Positions 18,056-28,628 of a stretch of 64,000 nucleotides of DNA are shown piece after piece. Every line of letters starts with the position of its first letter. Positions within the stretch are counted from its first letter, which is position 1. The notes beneath the pieces are model-generated. The model saw only the letters and a program-made list of their open reading frames with translations, ran no database searches and was not told where the DNA came from. This stretch comes from JACCXG01 sp963750935 (lineage in GTDB: Bacteria; Acidobacteriota; Vicinamibacteria; Vicinamibacterales; 2-12-FULL-66-21): positions 87,487-151,486 of the forward strand of contig CAVVSR010000015.1 of NCBI GenBank assembly GCA_963750935.1. Direction: 5' to 3'. A program made the position numbers and the translations under genes.

Positions 18056-20095
18056 GCCGAGGCCGGCGCGATCTCGACGAACGCGTCGGAGAAGCCGCTG
18101 CCGCCGCCCCAGTCGGTCGGTTCGACCGGCGTCAGGATGTTGATCGAGCGGCGGACGCCGCCGGCGTCGGCGAATCCGCCGAACGGCATCCACACCACGC
18201 CGGGCCGGACGCGGTCCGACACCGAGCAGATGGCGCGCACCTCGCCGCGCTCGTTCCACACCCGCACCGCCTCGCCGTCCGTGAGCCGGCGCGCCCGCGC
18301 ATCGTCCGGGTGGACCTCGACGTAGAGCTCGCCGGCACGGCGGCGGTGACGCTCCATGTTGGCGTACCCGGAGTTGAGGAAATGCAGCGCCTTGCCGGAG
18401 ATCAGCTGCAGCCCGTCGCCGCCGCGGATCTCACCCGCCCACGGCAGCGGATCGTGTCCGAGCTCGCGCAGCGGCTCGGAGTAGAGCTCCGCCTTGCCGG
18501 ACGCCGTGGCGAAGCCGCCGTCGGCGAACGGCCGCCAGTCCTCCGGGCAGTTGAGGCGAACGTAGCCCTCGGTCCACAGCCGCTCGTAGGTGATGCCGTC
18601 GAGCCAGGGATGACCGCTGCCAAGCGCCGCCCGCAACATCGACTCGTCGCTCTCGAACAGCCACGGCTCGGTGCGGCCGAGCGCGCCGGCCAGCCGGCGG
18701 AACAACTCGGTGTTGCACACCGACTCCCCCAGCGGCGCGATGGCCGGGCGGTTCAGCGCGAGATAGAGATGCCCCCACGCCGGCGTCAGGTCGAGGTGTT
18801 CGATCTGGCTCGTCGCCGGCAGGACGTAGTCGGCGTAGCGCGCCGTCTCGGTGACGAACAGCTCGTGGACGACGGTGAAGAGATCGTCGCGCAGCAGCCC
18901 TTCGCGCGTGCGCGCCTGGTTGGGCATCGAGATCGCGGGGTTGGCGCCATAGACGATGAGCGCGCGGACCGGCGGCTGCAGCTCGCGGCTGCAAAGAGCG
19001 TCGCCGAGCTCACGCATGTTGATCACCCGCACGCCGGGCTTGTACACCTCCGGCATCTCGACACGATCCATGTCGAGCACGGCGAACTGCAGCGCGTGGG
19101 TCGATCGCGCGAGGCCGCCGCCGCGGTGTTTCCACGCGCCGCTCAGCACCGCGAGGCAGGCGAGCGTCCGGAACAGCATCGCGCCGTTGCGGTGATGTTC
19201 GACGCCGATCAGCGGCCGCAGCAGCGACGGCTGCGTCGTCGCATACTCACGCGCGAAGCGCTCGATGTCGGCGGCGGGCAGTCCGACCGTCGCCGACACC
19301 TGCTCCGGCGAGTAGTCGCGCGCACGCTCCGCCAGCGCCTCGTAGCCCACCGCATGGCGGGCGACGTAGTCGTGGTCCACGAGGCCATCGCGGATCATCA
19401 CGTGCATCATCGCCAGCGCGAGCGCGGCATCGCTCGCCGGGCGGATCTGCAGGTGCCAGTCGGCCGCGTCGGCGGTCCGCGTGCGGATCGGATCGACGAC
19501 GACGAGCCTGGCGCCGCGGCGCTGCGCTTCGCGCACCAGCGGCCAGTAGTGCAGGTTGGTGACGATGGTGTTGGTGCCCCACAGCACGATGAACCGGCTG
19601 TGGACGATCTGTTCGGGATCGATGCCGGTGCCGGTGCCAATCGTCGCCGACAGTCCGGCTGCGGCGACGCCGCCGCAGATCTTCCGCTCGAGGCCGCTGC
19701 AGCCCATCGACCCGAACAGCCGGCGGTCGAGCGAGGCCATCTGGATCACGCCCTGGGTGCCCGCGGAGCTGTAAGGAAGAATCGCCTCGGCGCCAGACTC
19801 CGCGACGATCGCCTGCCATCGCGACGCGATATCCGCGAGCGCCTCGTCCCAGCTGACGCGAGCGAACTCGCGCCTCGCCCTTGCGCCCCACGCGCTTCAG
19901 CGGGTAGAGGACGCGATCGGGGTGATAGACGCGCTCCAGGTAGTGATTGACCTTGGCGCACAGCGTGCCGCGGGTGAACGGATGATCGGGATCGCCGACC
20001 AGTCGTTCCGCGCTGCCCTCACGCACTTCCACGATCCAGCCGCACGTATCCGGGCAGTCGTGACCGCAGGCGCCGCGGATGACGTGAGGGATTGA
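18052..20095 (-). CDS. Molybdopterin-dependent oxidoreductase, one frameshift and no visible start codon
   Basis: MopB-superfamily enzyme of about 680 residues. The N-terminus carries an iron-sulfur motif, CGHDCPDTC with the fourth Cys in FTRGTLCAKV. Then comes YPLKRVGRKGEA, and an indel near 19873 moves the frame to FARVSWDEALADIASRW. The large domain is intact: VVVDPIRTRTADAADW, VYGANPAISMPNQARTR, LPATSQIEHLDLTPAWGHLY and the C-terminal molydopterin-binding domain (YVEVHPDDARARRLTDGEAV). The open frame reaches 20095 but contains no ATG, GTG or TTG before the first cysteines, and the upstream sequence is a heptad array, so the real 5' end may be lost. The next gene (lipase) overlaps its stop. 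Substrate unknown. Confidence 0.75.
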
Positions 20096-20100
20096 TCAAG

Positions 20101-20135
20101 TTAGAAGTTAGAAGGCAAAAGGAAAAACGAACAAG
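20101..20135. repeat. Heptad array, TTAGAAG family
   Basis: Five in-phase units: ttagaag, ttagaag, gcaaaag, gaaaaac, gaacaag. Read on the minus strand this matches the 8005 array (CTTCTAA words). It forms the last codons of the kinase reading frame (CSFFLLPSNF then stop) and directly precedes the start-less molybdopterin oxidoreductase. Confidence 0.85.
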
Positions 20136-23121
20136 GTACAGACGCGGTTTCCGCGGTCAGGGCCAGTCGCACGACCTCGTCGAACGACAGACCGGCCCAT
20201 CGGTCCAGACGCGATCGGCATCAGCCCCGAGCTGAGCGCGGGCGGCGCCGATGTGCTCGTCGAGCAGGGCGCTCCAGAACCGAACACCGACGTTGGCCCC
20301 GACCCTGGTCCAGTCTGCGGCCATCCCGGCGACGAGTCGCACCGCGGTGGCCGCCTGGCCGAAGCCGGCAAGGGACATCGCCGTCCCCTGCACTTCGAAG
20401 CCGATCTCCACGCGATCCCCGAGTATCAGCGCAAGCCGCAGGCTCTCACGGTACAGCCGGAGACTTTCGACGAAGTCGTGCTCGAGCAGCGCGCAGTCAG
20501 CCAGGTAGTGAAACGCCAGGTGCTCGCTGCGCGTGTTGGGATGAAGCTTGCAATAGGCCAGGATCTCCGCGGCGCACGTACGGGCCTCGTCGATGCGGCC
20601 CAGCGCTACCGCCAGCTGGCCGACACCAATCATCGCGCGATGAATCAAGTGCGTGTCGCCGGTCGCCTGCTGCAGCCGCATGTACTCTTCGAACGTCCGT
20701 ACGCCCGATCGTCGTCGCCGGCGACGAAATCGGCTCAGCCAGCGCCTTCGAGCGCAAGCGCGATCTCCCGCTCGTTGCCAACCTCGCGCCAGATCCGGAG
20801 CGCGTCACGCCAGGAGCTCGCGGCCGCGGCGCTGTCTCCCTGCCACGCGAGCAGACCGGCGGCCCCGGACATCGCCCGCGCCAGTGCCGGACGCGACGGC
20901 CCGGCCGACGCGGCCGCGAGCGCCGTCGTCAACTGGTCGCGCCCCTCGAACAGATAGGAGCGGCCGATCCAGAACCAGGCGAGCGCTCCCGCCATCTGCA
21001 AGTGCCGTTCGGGATTTGTCGCCCGCAGCAGATCCAGGGCGGCGCGAAGGTTGTCGCGTTCCGCTTCGAGTACCGCCGACCATCGATCTTCCTCGGTCAG
21101 CCGGCCGGTGTACGCCTTCTCGGCCAGGGCGATGAACTCGGCGACGTGGGCCTGACGCGCTGCCTCCAGTTCCCCCGCGTCCTTGAGCCGGTCGCGCGCG
21201 TACTGGCGGACCGTCTCCAGGAGCGAGTAGCGGGCCGCGGCGCCATCCTGGCGATCCACGAGCACCAGGCTCTTGTCGACGAGCGTCGTGAGCTCGTCCA
21301 GCATCTCGAACTCGTCGCGATCGTCGCCCCGCATCCGCGACAGGCCGTCGAACGTCCACCCGCCCGAACACACGGAGACGAGCCGCAGCAGGCGCTGCTC
21401 GTCGGCGCCGAGCTGGTCGTAGCTCCATTCAATCGCGGCCTGCAGGGTCTGGTGACGCGCCATCGCCGTCTTCGATCCACCGGTCAGCAGCCGGAACCGA
21501 TCGTCGAGCCGCTCGCGAATCTGATCGATGGACAACATCTTGACCCGCGCTGCCGCCAGCTCGATCGCCAGCGGAATGCCGTCGAGCTGGCGGCAGATCT
21601 CGGAGACACCCGCCGCATTCGCCGCAGTCACCTCGAAATCCTGGACGACGCGCTGGGCCCGATCGGTGAAGAGCCGCACCGATTCACTGTCGCGGATCGC
21701 CGTGAGATCGGACGACGACATCGACGACGGCACCGACAGCGAACGGAGAGGCACCACTCGCTCGCCATCGATACCGAGACCTCGCGGCTGGTAACGAGCA
21801 GCAGCACGTCCGGCGCCGACGCGACCAACCGGTCGGCGGCGGCACCCGCGTCGTCGAGCAGGTGCTCGCAGTTGTCGAGCACGATCAGCAGCCGCCGTCC
21901 GGCGACGTGTTCGATCACCGAATGCAGCAGCTCGCGGCCGGCGCTCTCACGGACCTGCATGGCGGCGGCGATGGCTTCGACGACGCGACTGCCGTCGGTG
22001 ATCGGTGCGAGATCGACGAACCAGACGCCCCCGGGGAACGACGGCAGCTGCTGCTCCGCCAGCCTGAGCGCGAGCCGGGTCTTGCCGCAGCCACCGATAC
22101 CCGTCAGCGTGAGCACGCGCGTGTCGCCGAGCAGCCGTGCGCAGTCCGCGAGCTCCCGGTCGCGGCCGATGAAATGCGTGCGCTGACCCGGCAGGTTGTG
22201 CGTCGGCAGCGACTCCGCCTGCGGCGTTGGCGTCGCCGTCGGGCCGCCCGAGGCCGCCGCGGCGAGCGCCTCCGCGAATTGCAGCGCGGACGCATGGCGA
22301 TCGGCCGGACGCTTGGCCAGCGCGCGCTCGAGGACGCGCGCCACCGCGGAGGGAATGCCCGGACGCAGCGTGTCGATGGCGCGCGGCGGGGACGACAGAT
22401 GCTGCCGGATCACCGACTGGGTGCTGGTCGCCTCGAACGGCGGCTGGCCGGCGAGCATCTCGAAGATGACGCACGCCATCGAATAGATGTCCGACGGCGG
22501 ACCGACCGGCTCGCCGCATGCCTGTTCTGGGCTCATGTAGACCGGCGTCCCGAGCGTCCCGTCGACGGCGGTCGACGCCTGCGTGCGGTCGTCGTCGCGC
22601 AGGCTGGTCGAGCGCGCGATCCCGAAGTCCGAGACCAGGGCGATGCCGTCAGCCATCAGGATGTTCTCCGGCTTGACGTCGCGGTGGACCAGCTGGTGAT
22701 GGTGCGCGTGGCTCAGCGCGCTCGCCACCTGTCGTGCCAGCCGCAGCGCATCCTCGAGCGGCAGCTGGCCTTCCCTCGTCAGCCGCGCGCGCAGCGACTC
22801 CCCTTCGACGAACGGCATGACGTAGAACAGGGAGTCACCCGCCGCGCCCGAGTCGAACAGCGGGATCACATGAGGATGGTTGAGCCGGGCGACGATCTCG
22901 ATCTCGCGGAGGAAGCGATCCTGGCCGATCGCCTGTGCCACCGCGGGCTTCATCACCTTGACCGCGACGAGGCGATGATGCTTCGCGTCCTCGGCCAGGT
23001 AGACGGTGGCCATGCCACCGCTGCCGATCTCGCGGATGGTGCGGTATCGGCCGAAGTCGGGAAGCGCCACCTGGCGCGTCGGCATCGAGTCGGGTTGCAG
23101 TGGAGGCTCCGAGGAGCCCAT
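20101..23121 (-). pseudogene. Ser/Thr protein kinase fused to an NB-ARC/LuxR-type ATPase and TPR repeats, frameshifted
   Basis: A large one-component regulator of about 1000 codons. The N-terminal Hanks-type kinase (residues about 20-285) has glycine loop GSGGMATVYLAED, catalytic Lys VAVKVMK, HRD in LVHRDVKPEN, DFG in VSDFGIARS and GTPVYMSPEQ. A STAND-like ATPase follows from about residue 310 (HFIGRDRELADCARLLGDTR, P-loop GIGGCGKT, Walker B LLIVLDNCEHLL, VLLLVTSREV). After a frameshift near 21765 it continues as QLDGIPLAIELAAARVKMLS and EWSYDQLGADEQRLLRLVSV with TPR-like helices. More shifts occur near 20720 and 20185. This combination senses through kinase and ATPase modules, and the target is unknown. 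The kinase and ATPase halves are intact. Confidence 0.75.
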
Positions 23122-23156
23122 TCTACCGGCAACCCGGGCTGGGGGTGGGTGGGGTG

Positions 23157-23292
23157 GGTGTCAGGCAGTGAATCGTGAACATCATCAACGATCCGAACGT
23201 TCGAGAAGCCAGTACGCTACCTCCGAGCGCGCGACCGTGGGAGTCACCGCACCGCCTCCGACGGGGCTATTCACGATTCACTGCCTGACACC
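23157..23292. repeat. Perfect 23-bp inverted repeat flanking a 90-bp core
   Basis: Left arm 23157-23179 (ggtgtcaggcagtgaatcgt then gaa) and right arm 23270-23292 are exact reverse complements. The 90-bp core has no open frame. It lies between two divergent genes, the kinase and the ceramidase-like gene. The architecture is that of a MITE-like or REP-type element, but I see no clear target-site duplication. Confidence 0.8.
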
Positions 23293-23371
23293 AAGCAGGG
23301 CGCCTCGTCCAGCACATCGCACGCGGCACGGAGCACGTATAGTTACCGGATGCGTGCGCTTGCGGCGGTGA

Positions 23372-24743
23372 GTGTTCGCGATCGCACTCGTGTCCGGCGC
23401 TGACGCGCCGCAGGCGCAGGAGCCGCCGTTCCAGGCGGGGCTGGCCGAGATCGAGATCACGCCGCCCGTCGGCTACCGCATGGACGGCTACTTCTCCGAG
23501 CGACTGAGCACCGGGCAGAAGGACCCGCTGAAGGCGAAGGCGCTGGTGTTTCAGCATGGGGACACCAGGACGGCGCTGGTCGTCTGTGACGTGATCGGCG
23601 TGCCCCAATTGCTGACCAGCGAGGTCCGCACCCTGGCCGCGGCGCGCACCGGGATTCCGGCCGACAACATCGCCATCACCGCCACGCATACGCACACCGG
23701 GCCGCTCTTCTCCGGCGAACGGGCGCGCATTTTCAGCGAGCAGGCGGTGGCGAAGCACGGCACCGACCCGCTGGCCGGCGTGAAGTATCCCGAGATGCTC
23801 CGCGACCGGCTCGTCGAGGTCATTGTCTCGGCCAACGCCGGCGTCTCGCCGGCCGCCCTCGAGTTCGTGCTCGCGTTCGGAAGATCGCCTGTCGTTCAAC
23901 CGCCGCTTCCATATGAAGGACGGCCCCGTCCGCTTCAACCCCGGCGTGCAGAACCCCGAGATCGTGCGGCCGGCCGGCCCGATCGATCCCGACCTGCCGT
24001 TCGTGCTGATCACGAAGAACAAGCTGCCGGTCGGGTCGCTGACCGTGTTCGCGCTCCACCTCGATACCGTCGGCGGCGGCACGGAGTATTCGGCGGACTA
24101 TCCGGGCCACCTCGCACACGAGCTGCGCCGGGAGTTCGGTGACGGCTTCATCTCCGTCTTCGGGATCGGCACCTGCGGCGACATCAACCACATCGACGTC
24201 AGCGGCCGGCGCCGCTCCCACGCCCGCCTGATTGGCCAGCAGCTCGCCGTCTCGGCGCTGTCGGCGCGCCCGCGGCTGCCGCTCGCCAGTCCCTCGCTCG
24301 CCGCGGCCTCCGCGCGCCTCGCGCTGCCATTGCGCAAGGTGTCGGAGGCCCAGGTCGCTGCCGCCCGCGCCGCGATCCCGAAGATCGGCACGCCTGACCC
24401 GCCGTTCCTGACCCAGGTGGAGTTCGTCTCCACGCTCGATCTGTCCAGACGCGGGCCGACGCTCGACGCCCAGGTCCAGGTCATGCGCCTGCACCGGGAT
24501 CTGGCCATCGTGCTGCTGCCGGGCGAAGTGTTCGTCGATCTCGGGTTGGCCATCAAGCGGGCGTCGCCATTCAGGCACACGCTGGTCATTGAGCTGAGCA
24601 ACGACAATCCGGCCTACATCCCCACCGAGAAGGCATTTGCCGAAGGCAGCTACGAAACGGTCAACTCCCGCATCGCACCGGGCGGGGGCGAACGGCTGGT
24701 AGCAGAGGCGATACGGCTCCTGAAAGGCCTGGCCGTGCCGTGA
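23372..24743 (+). CDS. Neutral/alkaline ceramidase-like hydrolase, one frameshift
   Basis: Secreted protein resembling the N-terminal zinc-hydrolase domain of neutral ceramidases. Signal-like start MFAIALVSGADAPQAQ, then FQAGLAEIEITPPVGYRMDG, KALVFQHGDTRTALVVCDVI, zinc-ligand region AITATHTHTGP, and after a single-base shift at about 23880, EDRLSFNRRFHMKDGPVRFN, TVFALHLDTVGGG, GTCGDINHIDVSG and LSNDNPAYIPTEKAFAEGSY to the end. The GTG at 23372 is the first start in frame. An ATG at 23350 in the previous frame (MRALAAV) would make a more typical signal peptide if another indel is present. Substrate may be any N-acyl or ester lipid. It converges with the PVC haem gene, with stops 3 bp apart. 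Confidence 0.75.
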
Positions 24744-24746
24744 CGG

Positions 24747-27741
24747 TCAGCGCTCGACGTTCTTGAGGTAGGCGATCAAGTCGGCCAGCTGCTGCGACGA
24801 CATCGCCTGGTCCAGGCCGGCCGGCATGAGCGACGCGTTGCCCGACGTCGTCGACTCGACATTGGTCCGGAGAATCGTGTGCGCCTGGCCGGCTGCATCG
24901 CGCAGCGTCAGGCTGTTCGGCGCTTCCGATTCGAGGCGGCCGAAGATCGTCCGCGCGTCGCGCGTCTGCACCGAATAGGCCTCGTAGCCTGGCGTGATCT
25001 CGTAGTCGGGCACGATGATGTGCAGCAGCAGCGCATCGGCTGGCTGGTTGCGGATGCCGCTGAGGTCGGGCCCCACACGGCCGCCCGACCCGTTGAACGT
25101 GTGGCAGGCCGAGCAGTACGCCGTGAAGGCCGCGGCCCCTCGCGCGGGATTGCCGGTGAGGGCGAGCACCTCGCGCTGCCGGCGCTCGTAGGCCTGCACC
25201 GCGGTGCCGGTGTCGGCCGCGGCGAACAGCGCCTCGGCTCGCGTCCGGATCGAGGGAGTGCGATGCGTCGTCAGGCGTCGCCAGCGTGACGCGCCCAGCG
25301 ATGACGCGCTGACGTCGCGCCGTGCGACCGCATCGAGGAGTACGAGCACGAGGCGATCCTCGGACAGGAGCGTCGCGAGCACGGCGTCTCGGACGCGCGG
25401 CGTATACGCCTGCCACCGTGCCGACTCCACCAGGTTGCGCGCGGCGGCGGGGTCGCGCAGCTGACCGAGGGCGCGGACGGCGGCCATCTGGATCGCGTCC
25501 TCCCGCTGGGGCTCGACCAGCCGCAGCAGTGTTGCGCCCACGACCGGCCACTCGCCCTGCCCCAGCAGCTCAATCGCCGGCAGCCGCTGCTCGGATCGCG
25601 CGGCGTCGAGCAGTGCCAGCTTCGAGGCCCGTTCCATCTGCGTGGCCAGTCGTTCGCGGGCGATGCGGCCCTGCGGCGTGTCGGCAGCCACCAGCATCGT
25701 CAGCGCAGATTGCGTGTCGGACGCCATGCCGCGTGCCCGAAGGCCGGCCGCAATGCCGGACAACGCCGCCGGCTGCCAGCTCGCGTCCCCGCCGGGATCG
25801 GCGATCTCGCTGACGAGCGCCAGGCACCGCTCGGCGGACTCCGACGCGCCGTACAGGCGCCCGAGATCCTGCATGACCGCTGCGCGCACCGCTGGCGTCT
25901 TCGGCGGCCCCTTGACGAACGCGTCGAGGAACGCACTGGCGCTGTTCCGGAGACTGCTGAACACCGCGGCCCGGACCCAGCGATCGGCGCCGTCCCGGCG
26001 GGCGATCGCGGCCAGCACCTCGATGCGGCGCGGGTCGCTCGCGGCGCCAAGCGCGAGCGCGGCGTGCAGCCGCACACGCGCATCGGCGTCCTCGGCCAGA
26101 GGGAACACGGCATCGATCAGCCGCGGTGAGCCCGGAATCCTTCGCTCGGCCAGGCGTAGCGCGTTCTCGCGCACGCCGGCAACCGGATCGCGCATGGCGC
26201 GGGTGATGTCCGCCTCCTCCAGCACGTCCAGGGCATCCAGCGTCCACAGCGCATGCAGCCGCCCGAACTCGGATCCCGACACGGTCATCGCCCGCAGCGA
26301 CGATGCGGCGGACTGGTGCCTGCCCTCGATGAGCCGCCGCTGGGCGGTGTCGCGCCGCCACGCGTTGGGATGATCGAGAGCCGCCACGAGGGTCGGGATC
26401 GACGCCCCGACGAAGTCCACGGTCGTTCGCGCCGGAGGCCGCTCTGTCGCCGCGAGACGATAGATGCGTCCGCGATCCGTGCCCGCAGTGAAATCGAACA
26501 GCTTCCTGCTCGGCTCCGGGATGTACGCCGGATGGTCGATGTCCTTGCGGTACATGTCGACGATGTAAAGCGCGCCGTCGGGACCGGTGGTGGCGAACAC
26601 CGGCCGGAACCAGGTATCGCGCGACGCGAGAAATTCGGCGCCCTCTCGCGCGGGCCGCGACCGGAACGTCACGCCATCAGCCTCACGCACCTGGCGCTGA
26701 ACCAGATTCTGCGCGGACTCGGCGACGAACACGCTGCCGCGATGTCCGTCGGGCAGCGCGTCGCCGCGATGGATGTGCACGCCGCTCGCCGACGTGAACG
26801 TGCCACCGTGCGGCGTGTTCATCAGCGTCGGATGAAACGACGCGGTGGTGAGATCGCGGCTCAGTGGCCAGACCGTCGCCTGCGCACCGGTCGTCGAGAC
26901 CTCGTGAACGGTGTCGGAGAACGCCAGGTTCGGGTTGCGAGTGAGCTGACGCGGCTCGAGTACCACGTGCCAGACGGGATTGCGGTTGGCGCAGATGAAC
27001 CGACGGCCGTGATCGTCGAACGTCAGCCCGTACTGACCCTGTCCGCCGACGAGCTCGAACTCGCCGGTCCGGGGATTCACCCGCGAGTCACTCGACGTGA
27101 ACTCGACTGCCGGACGAGCGGGGTGCGCCGGCGACGTGATGCGGCCGCCATTGAGGCCGCCGGTCAGATAGATCCAGCCGTCGGGGCCCAGCGTCGGGTG
27201 GCTGAACCGGATCTGCGCGGTACGGTTCACATTGAAGCCGGTCAGCACGACGCGACGCTCGTCGGCCAGGCCGTCGCCGGTCGTGTCTTTGAGGTACAGG
27301 AGGTCGGGCGCCACGGTCACGAACACGCCGCCGTCCCACGCCATCACGCCGTTCGGATAGGTCAGGCCCGAGGCGAAGTCGGTCCGTGCGTCGTAGCGGC
27401 CATCGCCATCGGTATCGGTCAGGAGTGCGATGACGCCCTGCGGCGCGGCCGGAGGCGTGCCCTCGAGCGGGTCGGGATAGCCGCGGTTCTCGGCCACGTA
27501 CATGCGGCCGCGATCGTCGAACGCGATCGCCACCGGGCTCTTGACGAGCGGTTCCGCCGCGACGGCGTCGATGCGATAGCCGGGCTCGACGACGAAGCTC
27601 GCGAGCGCCTCGGCCACCGACAGCGCGGGCCGGTGTTGACTGGACTGCGCCTGCGAACGCAGCTGTCGATGGCGCGCCGCGCAAGGCGGTGAGGATCGCG
27701 CCGACGACGCCACACCAGCCGGCGACCCGTGCGAACGTCAT
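24747..27741 (-). CDS. PVC-type haem-binding protein: dehydrogenase-like propeller, HEAT repeats and cytochrome c
   Basis: A long secreted protein. Frame from 27713 is 988 codons. The ATG at 27741 in the adjacent frame gives a better signal peptide (MTFARVAGWCGVVGAILTAL), so an indel near 27625 is likely. Domain order: sorbosone/glucose-dehydrogenase-like propeller (about 45-430: PVAIAFDDRGRMYVAENRGY, GPDGALYIVDMYRKDIDHP), HEAT-like helical repeats (about 440-790: MRDPVAGVRENALRLAERRI, DADARVRLHAALALGAASDP) and C-terminal cytochrome c (haem motif CSACH near residue 868, then GPDLSGIRNQ and LIAYLKNVER). Such proteins are thought to oxidise sugars or alcohols and pass electrons to the haem. Three bases separate it from the upstream PEP-mutase family gene, so they form an operon. 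Confidence 0.85.
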
Positions 27742-27744
27742 TGA

Positions 27745-28606
27745 CTACGTCGCCTTGTAGCGCGCCTCTTCGGCGTAGTAGGCAGGAAACCCGACCGCCT
27801 GCTTCAGCTGCTCGAAGTCCATGACGATGGCCGGCCGCTCGCCGGCCTTCAGGCTGTTCAGGGCACCGCGCATCGCCTGGATGGACACGTTCAGCAGCGT
27901 CAGCGGGAACACGGCGATCTTGTAGCCAATGGCTTCCAGCTGCGGGAGCGGGAGGATCGGCGTCTTACCGCCTTCGATCAGGTTGGCCATCTTCGGCCCG
28001 TCGACCTCGCTGCAATAGCGGCGCATCTCGTGCTCGTCGAGCGGCGCTTCGAGGAACGTGATGTCGGCGCCGGCTTCGCGGAACAGTCGACAGCGAAGGA
28101 TGGCCTCGTCCAGCGACACGCAGGCGCGCGCATCGGTCCGCGCCATGATCAGGATCTCATCGCCGCGCGTCACGGGCATCGACCGCCGCACGCACGCGCA
28201 CCAGCGCCTCGTCGCGACCGACGACCGCCTTTCCCTCCGTGTGCCCGCATCGCTTCGGCGCGACCTGATCCTCGAGCATGATGGCGGCAAACCCCGCCGC
28301 CTGGTATCCCCGGACGGTCCGTTTGATGTTCTGGGCACTGCCGAAGCCAGTGTCGCCGTCACCGATCAGGGGAATGGATGCGGCACGGCAGATGTTCTGT
28401 CCCTGATCCGCGAGCTCGGCATACGAGATCAATCCGGTGTCAGGCATGCCCAGGCGGGCGGCCGAGACGGCAAACCCGCTCATGAAGCCGAGTTCGAATC
28501 CGGCCTCCTCGATGAGCCGTGCGGACATCGCGTCATGACACCCGGGCATCAGGAGGATGCCGGGGCGATCGAGCAGGGCGCGGAGCCGGGCAGCAGCAGT
28601 AGACAT
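27745..28606 (-). CDS. Isocitrate lyase/PEP mutase superfamily protein, one frameshift
   Basis: A (beta/alpha)8 enzyme of about 287 residues. It starts MSTAAARLRALLDRPGILLM and carries PGCHDAMSARLIEEAGFELG, DGDTGFG, the metal-binding acidic residues in AAIMLEDQVAPK, and the family signature KRCGHTEGKAVV with the Cys used as general acid/base in isocitrate and methylisocitrate lyases. After an indel near 28168 the frame continues DEILIMARTDARACVSLDEA, AGADITFLEAP and ANLIEGGKTPILPLPQLEAI to ARYKAT. The KRCGH signature favours a lyase (2-methylisocitrate lyase-like) over a phosphonomutase. It lies upstream of the PVC haem gene in the same operon. Confidence 0.78.
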
Positions 28607-28628
28607 CCGCGGATTCTATCGCGCCGTA

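Noticed and set aside
26253..27692. Open frame of 479 codons opposite the PVC haem gene
   Set aside because: Arg/Glu-rich composition without motifs; the opposite strand carries a clear PVC protein with CxxCH.
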